Assembly: GCF_014656475.1 (NCBI RefSeq)
Contig: NZ_BNCM01000007.1
Coordinates: forward strand, 124,001 to 188,000
DNA: 64,000 nt
Source: Sinomonas cellulolyticus
Lineage (GTDB): Bacteria; Actinomycetota; Actinomycetes; Actinomycetales; Micrococcaceae
Direction of reading: 5' to 3'
Both the position numbers and the translations under genes were made by a program. Below, piece by piece: positions 27,917 through 35,010 of this stretch. A model generated the notes under the pieces. It was not told the origin of the DNA, made no database searches, and saw only the letters and a program-made list of their open reading frames with translations. Numbering within the stretch: the first letter of the stretch is position 1; every line of letters begins with the position of its first letter.

Positions 27917-29593
27917 CTACTTGGCCTGGTCGTAGGACCTCACGACGGCCACTGTGAGCGGGAACTCCACGGGCACGCCCGGGAACAGGAGCCGCCCAGC
28001 GGCGCGCGCAGCCTCCCGGGCAGCCGCCGCGCACGCCTCCGCCGCAGCCTCCTCGGCGTGGATCACCACCTCGTCGTGCAGGAAGTAGACGAGCTCGGCG
28101 GTCAGCCCTTGGCGCCGGATGCGCCGGAGACGGCCGCGCAGATCGGCCATCCAGCACTCGGCCCACTCGGCGGCGGTTCCCTGCACGATGAAGTTGCGGG
28201 TGAACCGCCCACGGTCGCGGGCCACCGCATCCCCCCGGCGCTGCTCCTCGGCGGTGGTTGTCCGTTGGGATGCGCGCCACCGGGCGGAGGGGGCGGGTGT
28301 GCTGCGCCCGAGGTGTGTTGTGACGGTGAGGCCGCGTTCGCCGTCGCGCGCCGCCTGTTCCACCAGCGCCACGGCACGCGGGTACATCCGCGTCAACTGC
28401 GGCATCAGCCGCCCGGACTCGCCAGTGGTGGCACCGTAGATCGCCCCTAGGAGCGCAACCTTCGCCTGGGTCCGGTCACCTCCGAATCCCGAGGCGGCAA
28501 TACCTGCGTAGAGGTCTTGTCCGCGGGCCGCTTCGGCCATGGCGCCATCGCCGGCGAGCGCGGCGAGCACGCGGGGCTCGAGCTGGGCGGCGTCCGCCAC
28601 GACCAGCCGGTGGCCGGGCAGGGCTCGGGCGGCGGAGCGCACCTCGGCGGGGATCTGGAGGGCGCCGCCACCGCGCGAGGCCCAGCGGCCCGTCACAACG
28701 CCTCCCACCACGTATTCCGGCCGAAAGCGCCCGTCCCGCACCCACGCATCGATCCACGCCCACCCATTGGCTGACAGCAGCCGCGCCATCTTCTTGTATT
28801 CCAGCAGCGGGGTGATCGCCGGATGTCTGAACTGGCGCAGCTCCCAGGCGCGCGTGGTCCGAGCCTCCACGCCCGCCCGATGGAGCGCCTGCATGAGCTC
28901 TCTGGGAGAGTCCGGGTTGAGCCGCGGCGCACCGAGAAGAGTGCGCAGCTCCCCGGCCTTCGCCTCGAGCAGGGCAGGTCGGGCCCCGGGTGAGGGCCGC
29001 GGGCCGAGTCGTGCGGTCAGCAGGGCGTCGTGGACAGCAGCGTCCCATGGCATTCCCGCCTGCTGCATCTCTATGGCGATGAGGGCGCCTGCAGACTCAG
29101 CCGCCAGAAGGAGCCTGAGGCGTGAGGCAGCTGGGGAACGTGCGACGGCGGCGAGCTGGGACTGGAGCTCGTCCTCCAGCTCATCGATCCCGGGTCCCCG
29201 AGCGGCTGCAGGTTCGAAGAGAGTCCCCTGAAACGGGGAAAGGGGCCCGGGGGCGAGCACTCCCGCCGGCTCGGCGTCGGGATCGGTGGAACCAGGCAGA
29301 CCGATTCGGGGGGTGTAGGCGGGGGACACGAACGCCGAGCTGGCGAGAATGGCAGCCGAGAGCGAGAGATCGTGACAGCGGTCCACCTCCACCCCTGCCG
29401 TCAGGAGTGCCGGGTAGACCTCGGCCGTGCGCTCCCATACCCAGCGGGGCCCGTGCCGCTGCTCAATGCGCCGTACGGCCTCCGGTAGCTCGGCCTGGGC
29501 CACGCACTCAGTGTCGCCGGTCGGCCTCCCGGTTCGGCCCAGACGGCGGATCAGCGCAGCTCCGCCAGGGGCGGGGGCGACCAGCTCGTACAC
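27917..29593 (-). CDS. Stand-alone family-A DNA polymerase (polymerase with degenerate exonuclease domain)
   Basis: A 558-residue polymerase of the PolA fold without the 5'-nuclease domain. It has an N-terminal exonuclease-like domain (about 1-200) in which the usual acidic residues are not obvious. The polymerase palm has motif A VVADAAQLEPRVLAAL (the DYSQIELR position), an O-helix region with AKVALLGAIYGATTG and motif C FLHDEVVIHAEE. Proteins of this layout are widespread in Actinobacteria as a second PolA-like enzyme. The likely start is GTG 29593; a run of G precedes it. It is divergent from the tad operon, which begins 120 bp away. Confidence 0.87.
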   Translation of the reverse strand: MYELVAPAPGGAALIRRLGRTGRPTGDTECVAQAELPEAVRRIEQRHGPRWVWERTAEVYPALLTAGVEVDRCHDLSLSAAILASSAFVSPAYTPRIGLPGSTDPDAEPAGVLAPGPLSPFQGTLFEPAAARGPGIDELEDELQSQLAAVARSPAASRLRLLLAAESAGALIAIEMQQAGMPWDAAVHDALLTARLGPRPSPGARPALLEAKAGELRTLLGAPRLNPDSPRELMQALHRAGVEARTTRAWELRQFRHPAITPLLEYKKMARLLSANGWAWIDAWVRDGRFRPEYVVGGVVTGRWASRGGGALQIPAEVRSAARALPGHRLVVADAAQLEPRVLAALAGDGAMAEAARGQDLYAGIAASGFGGDRTQAKVALLGAIYGATTGESGRLMPQLTRMYPRAVALVEQAARDGERGLTVTTHLGRSTPAPSARWRASQRTTTAEEQRRGDAVARDRGRFTRNFIVQGTAAEWAECWMADLRGRLRRIRRQGLTAELVYFLHDEVVIHAEEAAAEACAAAAREAARAAGRLLFPGVPVEFPLTVAVVRSYDQAK

Positions 29594-29713
29594 CCCCCTA
29601 TTCTCGCTGGCCCCCGGGGCCGGCTTGTCCTCCACAGGGGTGGCTCCGGCGTGTTGTCCACATCGGACGGCAGCAGGGTTACTGCGTCCGGGATGTGCCG
29701 GAACGCTGAAGCC

Positions 29714-30904
29714 ATGGCACGCAATGGGCAGGACACGATGAGCCTCCGCCGCGGGGGACACGACGGACGCGGTTGGCTCCCCGAGGGCGCAGCGACCGTC
29801 TTCTGCGTCACCGCGAACGGCGCCCTGTTGGAGGAGTGCGCCCGGGTCGCGGCCGTCGCCGGTGTGGGGTTCGAGGGGATCACGGGGGTGGGCGACGCAC
29901 AGGCGACGTGGCACTCGGCGGACCTGCTGATGGTCGGCCCTGACGTGCCGGAACTCCCGCCAGTGCATCGCGGTACCGCCCTTCTTGTCGGTTTGCCGCA
30001 GGACCACCACGTCCTGTGGCAGCACGCCGCCGCCTTGGGCATCGAGCACGTGGCCGCGCTGCCGGACGCTGCGGGTTGGCTGGTGGAGTTCCTCTCCCGG
30101 CGGGGAGCGGAGGGCCAGCTCGGGACAGTCCTCGGGGTCGTCGGCGGTTGCGGGGGCGCCGGCGCGAGCACGACGGCGGCGCTCCTCGCCGTGGCGACCG
30201 CCTCCGCCGGCGTGCAGACACTCCTGGTGGATGGAGACCGGCTCGGAGGAGGCCTGGAAGCCCGTGTGCTCGAGCGCCCGGGCGAAGGGCTTCACTGGCC
30301 GGATCTCGCATCCGCGCGAGGGGCCATCAACCCGGACCAACTGGCGGCATCGCTTCCCAGGGCCGGCAGCGCAGCTCTCCTGTCGTGGCCGGCCGCGCCG
30401 GGCAGGAATGTCCGGGTTACGGGTGCAGCGGTCTCCACTGCGCTCGATGCCGCCCGCTCAGCCTTCGAGCTTGTCGTCGTGGACGTGGGCCGTGGCCGAG
30501 AGGGGCTCGAAGACTTCGCGTGGGCCACCGATCAGGTCCTTATTGTGCTCCCCGGAACGCTGGGGGCGGCGCTCTCGGCGGTTCAGCTGCTCCACGAACT
30601 GCCCCCGGTTCCGGTCGGCGCCGTAATCCGCGGGGCGACCGCCGAGGGCGTGGATGCAGAACATCTGAGCGATCTCGTGGGCTGTCCGCTCGTGGCGCGC
30701 CTCCCTCATCTCCGGCGGGTCGGGGCAGCCGCGGACGCCGGACGGCTCTCCGACCTCGCCCCGCACCGCTCCGTGCGGAGGCTCGCGCAGACCGTTCTCG
30801 AGAGGACGGCCGCTTTCCCTGCCCATACCGAGGCGGAGCTGGATGCCGATGCGCTCGCGGTGGGCACACGGCTGGTCGCGCGTGGACGGCGGGCTGTGCG
30901 GTGA
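29714..30904 (+). CDS. CpaE/septum-site-determining-like ATPase of the tad locus
   Basis: A 396-residue MinD/ParA-superfamily protein that begins the tad operon. An N-terminal receiver-like domain of about 140 residues (the CpaE arrangement) precedes a deviant Walker A GGCGGAGASTTAALLA, then the Walker A' and B regions (VQTLLVDGD, LVVVDVG). It corresponds to Rv3660c, the CpaE-like protein of the helicase/secretion neighbourhood. It should localise the pilus machine. Start candidates are ATG 29714 and ATG 29738; I use the first. The stop overlaps the tadA GTG. Confidence 0.9.
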   Translation: MARNGQDTMSLRRGGHDGRGWLPEGAATVFCVTANGALLEECARVAAVAGVGFEGITGVGDAQATWHSADLLMVGPDVPELPPVHRGTALLVGLPQDHHVLWQHAAALGIEHVAALPDAAGWLVEFLSRRGAEGQLGTVLGVVGGCGGAGASTTAALLAVATASAGVQTLLVDGDRLGGGLEARVLERPGEGLHWPDLASARGAINPDQLAASLPRAGSAALLSWPAAPGRNVRVTGAAVSTALDAARSAFELVVVDVGRGREGLEDFAWATDQVLIVLPGTLGAALSAVQLLHELPPVPVGAVIRGATAEGVDAEHLSDLVGCPLVARLPHLRRVGAAADAGRLSDLAPHRSVRRLAQTVLERTAAFPAHTEAELDADALAVGTRLVARGRRAVR

Positions 30905-32100
30905 GGGGCCACCGCGGCGTCGATCCCGAGTTTCTCGACAGCGTCCGCCGCTCGGTCCTGTCGGAGCCGGGACCCGTGACTCCCGCACGCATTGCGGCCG
31001 CGGTACAGGACAGCGGGCGCCTCCTCGGAACCGGCGGCACCCTCGAGGCTGTCGAGCTCATCTCGGCCGAGCTTCGGGGGCTCGGCCCGTTGCAGCCGCT
31101 CGCCAACGATCCCGCGGTAACGGACCTTTTCGTGAACAGCCCAGACGATGTGTGGCTCGACCGCGGCCAAGGGCTGGAACGGAGCCGCGTGTCCTTCCCG
31201 TCAGAAGAAGCTGTCAGGTCCTTGGCAGTGCGCCTCGTCGCCGCGGGAGGGAGGCGGCTCGACGACTCGTGCCCGTGCGTTGATGTCCGACTCCCCGGCG
31301 GATACCGGGTCCACGCAGTGCTCCCGCCTGTCTCGACGGGCGGAACGCTTCTTTCGGTGCGCATCCGGCGCCCCTCGCCGATCAGTCTGGACGAGTTCGA
31401 GTCCTCCGGGGGCCTCCTGCGCGACCAGCGGCGGGTGCTTGAGCTGCTCGTGGGCCAGCGGCGGAGCTTCCTCGTGAGCGGTGCGACGGGCTCGGGCAAG
31501 ACCACGCTGCTGAGCACGCTTCTCACGCTTGTGCCCGCGGATGACCGCATTGTCCTGGTCGAAGACGCAGCAGAACTCGCCCCGGACCACGGGCACGCCG
31601 TGTGCCTCGAGGCGCGTCACGGAAATGTCGAGGGCGTGGGCACGGTCGACCTTGCGCAGCTCGTCCGTGAGGCACTGAGAATGCGCCCCGACTGGCTTGT
31701 CGTCGGGGAATGCCGGGGCGCTGAGGTACGAGAGCTCCTCTCGGCCCTCAATACCGGGCACAGCGGAGCCGGCACGGTTCACGCAAACACCGCCGGCTCG
31801 GTTGTGGCCCGGCTGGCTGCCCTCGGTTCCCTTGCAGGTCTGAGCGCCGAGGCGACCGCACTGCAGGCTGCGAGCGCGCTCGACGCCGTGGTGCATCTTG
31901 AACGGACCGCCGAAGGGCGACGCGTCGCGAGCATCGCTGCTGTGTCTGGAGAAGGGTCCGGCCTACGGATCGAGGACGCGCTGCAGTGGACGGAACACAG
32001 GGGTGGTGACTCCGTCCGGGGCCCCGGATGGGACCGGCTGGCGTCCCTTCTGGGCCTGCCTTCCGCCGGCCCCGTACGACTCACGGGGGGTGCGGCGTGA
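30901..32100 (+). CDS. tadA: TadA/CpaF secretion ATPase
   Basis: The motor ATPase for Flp pilus assembly, 399 residues. It has an N-terminal helical domain, then Walker A GATGSGKTTLL, an Asp box (IVLVEDAAEL), the His box (GAGTVHANT) and Walker B LRMRPDWLVVGECRGAEV. It works as a hexamer at the membrane with TadB and TadC. The GTG start overlaps the stop of the CpaE-like gene, and the stop overlaps the tadB GTG. Matches Rv3659c. Confidence 0.94.
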   Translation: MRGHRGVDPEFLDSVRRSVLSEPGPVTPARIAAAVQDSGRLLGTGGTLEAVELISAELRGLGPLQPLANDPAVTDLFVNSPDDVWLDRGQGLERSRVSFPSEEAVRSLAVRLVAAGGRRLDDSCPCVDVRLPGGYRVHAVLPPVSTGGTLLSVRIRRPSPISLDEFESSGGLLRDQRRVLELLVGQRRSFLVSGATGSGKTTLLSTLLTLVPADDRIVLVEDAAELAPDHGHAVCLEARHGNVEGVGTVDLAQLVREALRMRPDWLVVGECRGAEVRELLSALNTGHSGAGTVHANTAGSVVARLAALGSLAGLSAEATALQAASALDAVVHLERTAEGRRVASIAAVSGEGSGLRIEDALQWTEHRGGDSVRGPGWDRLASLLGLPSAGPVRLTGGAA

Positions 32101-32975
32101 GCGCCCATCTCGCGGCAGCGCTGGCCGCAGCCGCGGCGCTCTTCGCCGCCTGGTGCCTCGCGTTGCGCCGCGGCAGCAGCACGACCACCGCGCTTATGCG
32201 AGGACAACGTGGGGGACCCCCGGGCGGGGTCGGCGTAGAGGACCTCGAGCCGCAGGGCCGGCCAGCACCGCGATGGGCTGCCCGTCAGGATCCCGCCATC
32301 CAGCTTCACATCGCCTCTCTCCTCGTGGCACAGCTCGGGGCACTCCTTCGTGCCGGGCGCACGCCCGGGCAGATGTGGCGGCAGGCCGCGGACACACATC
32401 TCGCTGTCCAGCCCGCTGGGGAGGGCGCGGGCGTACCCCGGCTCCCGGCCCTGGGCCGCAGAGCTGGCCGTCGGGGTGGAGAGAGGGAAGGAGGAGGTGA
32501 CGACGACGGCCCCATCCTCGCGGCGGCGGCCCACGCCGCAGCCTTGGGCCGCCCGGTTGCCGACGCCATCCGAGAGGCTTGCGGACACTCCCCGAGCAGA
32601 TCCCGTCTCGGGGGGCCGCGGACGGAGGCTGCTGTCGGAGTATGGCTGAACGTCGCGGCCTGCATCGAGACCGCGGAGGCTTCGGGCAGTCCACTTGCCG
32701 ACGTCCTCGACCGGTTGGCCGGTCAGCTGGAGGCAGATGCCGATGCTGCGGCGGCCAGGGCCGTTGCGCTCGCCGGTCCCCGTGCCACCGCTCAAGTGCT
32801 CAGCGTGCTGCCGATTGCCGGGCTGGGGCTAGGACTCCTCATGGGGGCGGACCCACTGGCCACGCTGCTGCAGACGCCGCTGGGGTCCCTATGCCTAGGC
32901 CTCGGCTTCGGTCTCACCGCAGTCGGCCGCTGGTGGTCCACTCGGCTAGTGGCGTCGGCCTCGGAGGTGCGATGA
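32097..32975 (+). CDS. tadB: TadB-like type II secretion F-domain membrane protein
   Basis: A 292-residue membrane protein. An N-terminal TM (about 3-23) is followed by a basic, disordered stretch, a GspF-like helical domain with VAACIETAEASGSPLADVLDRLAGQL, and two C-terminal TM helices (about 232-255 and 262-280). It is the platform protein for the pilus. It overlaps tadA and tadC by 4 bp each. Sequence conservation is weak, so the family call rests on position and on the GspF-like ETAE..G.PLADVLDRLA segment. Confidence 0.85.
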   Translation: MSAHLAAALAAAAALFAAWCLALRRGSSTTTALMRGQRGGPPGGVGVEDLEPQGRPAPRWAARQDPAIQLHIASLLVAQLGALLRAGRTPGQMWRQAADTHLAVQPAGEGAGVPRLPALGRRAGRRGGEREGGGDDDGPILAAAAHAAALGRPVADAIREACGHSPSRSRLGGPRTEAAVGVWLNVAACIETAEASGSPLADVLDRLAGQLEADADAAAARAVALAGPRATAQVLSVLPIAGLGLGLLMGADPLATLLQTPLGSLCLGLGFGLTAVGRWWSTRLVASASEVR

Positions 32976-33580
32976 ACGTCATCTTCTTCGCGGGCCTGAT
33001 CTCGTTGGCCGCCGCGGCTGCGCTTGGTCTGGCTAGCGGGGCCAGCAGGACCAACACCTTGCTGCGGGTGCCGGACGAACGGCGCGCCGACACGCCCGAC
33101 CCGCCCGCGGCCGGCAGGAACGGGGGTGCCCGACGTGCTCGATCAGCAGCCATCCCGAAGGGGGCGAGTGCACCGTTGCTGCTCGAACTGGTGGGAGCGA
33201 TGCTCCAAGCGGGACTCGCCCTTCCCCGGGCACTCGGAATTGCCGCGCGCTTCGGAGGCCAAAGTGCGGACGTGCTCGCCCGTGCAGCGGCCGCCTTGGA
33301 GCTCGGAGCTCCGTGGAGCCATGCGTGGCCGGATGAGCCCAGCGACGAGGCGGAGCAGATCCGCGCTGCGCTGCACTTCGCCGCAACCACAGGCGCCCCG
33401 TCAGCCGAACTCCTCTTTGCCCGGGCGCGTCAGCTGCGCCGCACGCGCCATCGTGAGCTCGAGAAGCGGGCGGCAGCCCTCGGCGTCCGGCTCGTCGTTC
33501 CGCTCGGTGTGTGCTCACTTCCCGCCTTCCTCTGCTTGGGGGTGATCCCAGTGCTCCTGGCAATGATCCCCGACGGCTGA
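32972..33580 (+). CDS. tadC: TadC-like membrane platform protein
   Basis: A 202-residue protein with an N-terminal TM (2-22), a GspF-like helical domain containing LLLELVGAMLQAGLALPRALGIAA and the HFAATTGAPSAELLFARA repeat, and one or two C-terminal TM helices (VPLGVCSLPAFLCLGVIPVLL). It partners TadB in the inner-membrane platform. It matches Rv3657c in order and in its short form. ATG 32972 overlaps the tadB stop. A 136-bp spacer with two palindromes follows before the pilin gene. Confidence 0.85.
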   Translation: MNVIFFAGLISLAAAAALGLASGASRTNTLLRVPDERRADTPDPPAAGRNGGARRARSAAIPKGASAPLLLELVGAMLQAGLALPRALGIAARFGGQSADVLARAAAALELGAPWSHAWPDEPSDEAEQIRAALHFAATTGAPSAELLFARARQLRRTRHRELEKRAAALGVRLVVPLGVCSLPAFLCLGVIPVLLAMIPDG

Positions 33581-33636
33581 AGGCACTCACCACAGGCTCC
33601 TGCTCTTGCCGGGCAGGCGGCGTGCAGACGCCACAG

Positions 33637-33659
33637 CTTCCGGCCACATGGTCCGGAAG
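33637..33659 (+). repeat. Hairpin between tadC and pilin genes
   Basis: CTTCCGG (33637-33643) and CCGGAAG (33653-33659) form a 7-bp stem with a 9-nt loop. It could act as an attenuator or 3'-end stabiliser between the assembly genes and the pilin gene. Confidence 0.4.
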
Positions 33660-33679
33660 GAGACAGGACATGGACGCCC

Positions 33680-33697
33680 TGACTGGACGTCCAGTCA
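33680..33697. promoter_or_regulatory. 18-bp perfect palindrome upstream of the pilin gene
   Basis: TGACTGGACGTCCAGTCA lies 11 bp before the AAGGAGGA ribosome-binding site of the pilin gene. A dimeric regulator site or an mRNA hairpin controlling pilin translation would fit. No -10 box is clear. Confidence 0.5.
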
Positions 33698-33716
33698 CCC
33701 CACATAAGGAGGAATC

Positions 33717-34211
33717 ATGACAGCACCCGCGCACCGCGCCACAACCCGCGACCGGCCGATGCTGGGCTCAGCCGTACCTGCGGATGACCGACCCGCGCCG
33801 GCGCCCGGGCAGCGGCCCGACAGCGCGCGGACCACGGGGAGGCAGTGCGAGGTCATCGAGCTGTTCCCCGGGGACCACCTGCTTCCTGAGCACGGCCAGA
33901 CCGGTGCGCCGGCGGTGCCGCGGGCCGAGAGCCCGGGAACGGGGCAGGTGTCAGCTGACCTGGCGCGGGGCCGTGACCGGCCCCTGCGCACTCTTCACCT
34001 CCTCCGCCGGCGCGCCGCGATCCGGATCCAGCTCCTCCGGCTCTGGTTCATGGCCCGGGCGACTGGCCAGAGGGGCATGGCAACGGCCGAGTACGCCATC
34101 GCCACCCTCGGTGCGGTCGCATTCGCCGGGCTCCTCGTAGTGATCATGCGCAGCGACGAGGTCCGTGGATTCCTTCTCGGGATCATCCGCTCAGCCCTCG
34201 CCATGCCGTGA
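33717..34211 (+). CDS. Flp-type pilin (DUF4244) with long N-terminal extension
   Basis: A 164-residue protein. The pilin core begins near residue 118: RGMATAEYAIATLGAVAFAGLLVVIM, with the class III prepilin cleavage pattern G-x4-EY followed by a hydrophobic stem. It corresponds to Rv3656c. The unusual point is the roughly 115-residue Pro/Arg-rich segment before the cleavage site, where relatives carry some 20-50 residues. AAGGAGGA 5 nt upstream makes ATG 33717 secure for ribosome binding. No prepilin peptidase gene is in the window. The stop overlaps the next GTG. Confidence 0.85.
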   Translation: MTAPAHRATTRDRPMLGSAVPADDRPAPAPGQRPDSARTTGRQCEVIELFPGDHLLPEHGQTGAPAVPRAESPGTGQVSADLARGRDRPLRTLHLLRRRAAIRIQLLRLWFMARATGQRGMATAEYAIATLGAVAFAGLLVVIMRSDEVRGFLLGIIRSALAMP

Positions 34212-34591
34212 GGCGCCTCCACAGGGACGCCGGGCTCCCTTCGTCCCCGGCGTCCCTGCGGGGATCGGTCACCGCAGAGTTCGCACTGTCCGTTCCCGCC
34301 GTCATCCTGCTGCTCGGTGTCCTCCTGAGTGCCGGTTCGGCCGCACTGTGCCAAGTACGCGTCGAAGAGGCAGCCCGTGCAGCGGCACGCACCATCGCCC
34401 GTGGTGAAGGACCTCCTGTCATTGCCCGCGAAGTGGAACGTGTCGCAGGGCCGAGCGCCAAGCATCTGATCGAGTCCTCGGCAGGCGTTGTCACCGTGAC
34501 CGTCTCTGCCGAGGTCCCGGGCCCACTCGCCACCGTGGTCGGCCTCACCGCCGCGGCTCGGGCAAGTCTGACCATCGAGGCAAACCAGTGA
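34208..34591 (+). CDS. TadE-like pseudopilin
   Basis: A 127-residue protein with a TadE-type N-terminus: GSVTAEFALSVPAVILLLGVLLSAG, where GxxTAEF is the prepilin-like cleavage and TM motif. It is followed by a small extracytoplasmic domain with the VRVEEAARAAAR helix. Position and pattern match Rv3655c. It is a minor pilin of the tad machine. The GTG 34208 start overlaps the pilin gene stop, and the stop overlaps the next start. Confidence 0.88.
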   Translation: MRRLHRDAGLPSSPASLRGSVTAEFALSVPAVILLLGVLLSAGSAALCQVRVEEAARAAARTIARGEGPPVIAREVERVAGPSAKHLIESSAGVVTVTVSAEVPGPLATVVGLTAAARASLTIEANQ

Positions 34592-34995
34592 CGGAACAGG
34601 CAGCGCTTCTGTCCTCGGATCCGGCAGGTCCCGCATCGGAGCGTGAGCGCGGATCGGGGACGGTGCTCGCGCTCGGCCTCTGCCTCCTGCTGATCCTCGC
34701 CCTGGGCATGGTGCTGATGGTCGGACAGGGGCTTACCGCCTCCGTACGCGCTGCAGCGGCGGCTGACTTGGCGGCCCTCGCGGCGGCGGATGCGGAACGA
34801 GGCCTCCGGACCGGGCGAGCCTGCGACGCTGGACGCGCTGTTGCGGAGCTCAACGGTGCCGTCCTCATCAGGTGCGAGGTCGAGGCCACCGGCAGCACCG
34901 TGAGGGTGATCGTCGAGATCCCCACCGGCGCCCCGTGGGGGCCAGCCCCTGGCCGGGCGCGTGCCGGTCCTCCTGCTCCCGCGCCAGGACCCTGA
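34588..34995 (+). CDS. Helicase/secretion-neighbourhood TadE-like protein
   Basis: A 135-residue membrane protein with the N-terminal stem GSGTVLALGLCLLLILALGMVLMV, followed by the AAAAADLAALAAAD segment typical of the Rv3654c-type TadE-like family, and one Cys pair (RACDAG, LIRCEV). It is the last gene of the tad operon. It ends 15 bp before the convergent helicase gene. Role: probably a minor pilin or surface component; direct function unknown. Confidence 0.85.
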   Translation: MTEQAALLSSDPAGPASERERGSGTVLALGLCLLLILALGMVLMVGQGLTASVRAAAAADLAALAAADAERGLRTGRACDAGRAVAELNGAVLIRCEVEATGSTVRVIVEIPTGAPWGPAPGRARAGPPAPAPGP

Positions 34996-35010
34996 ACGGA
35001 GGCTCCGTCG

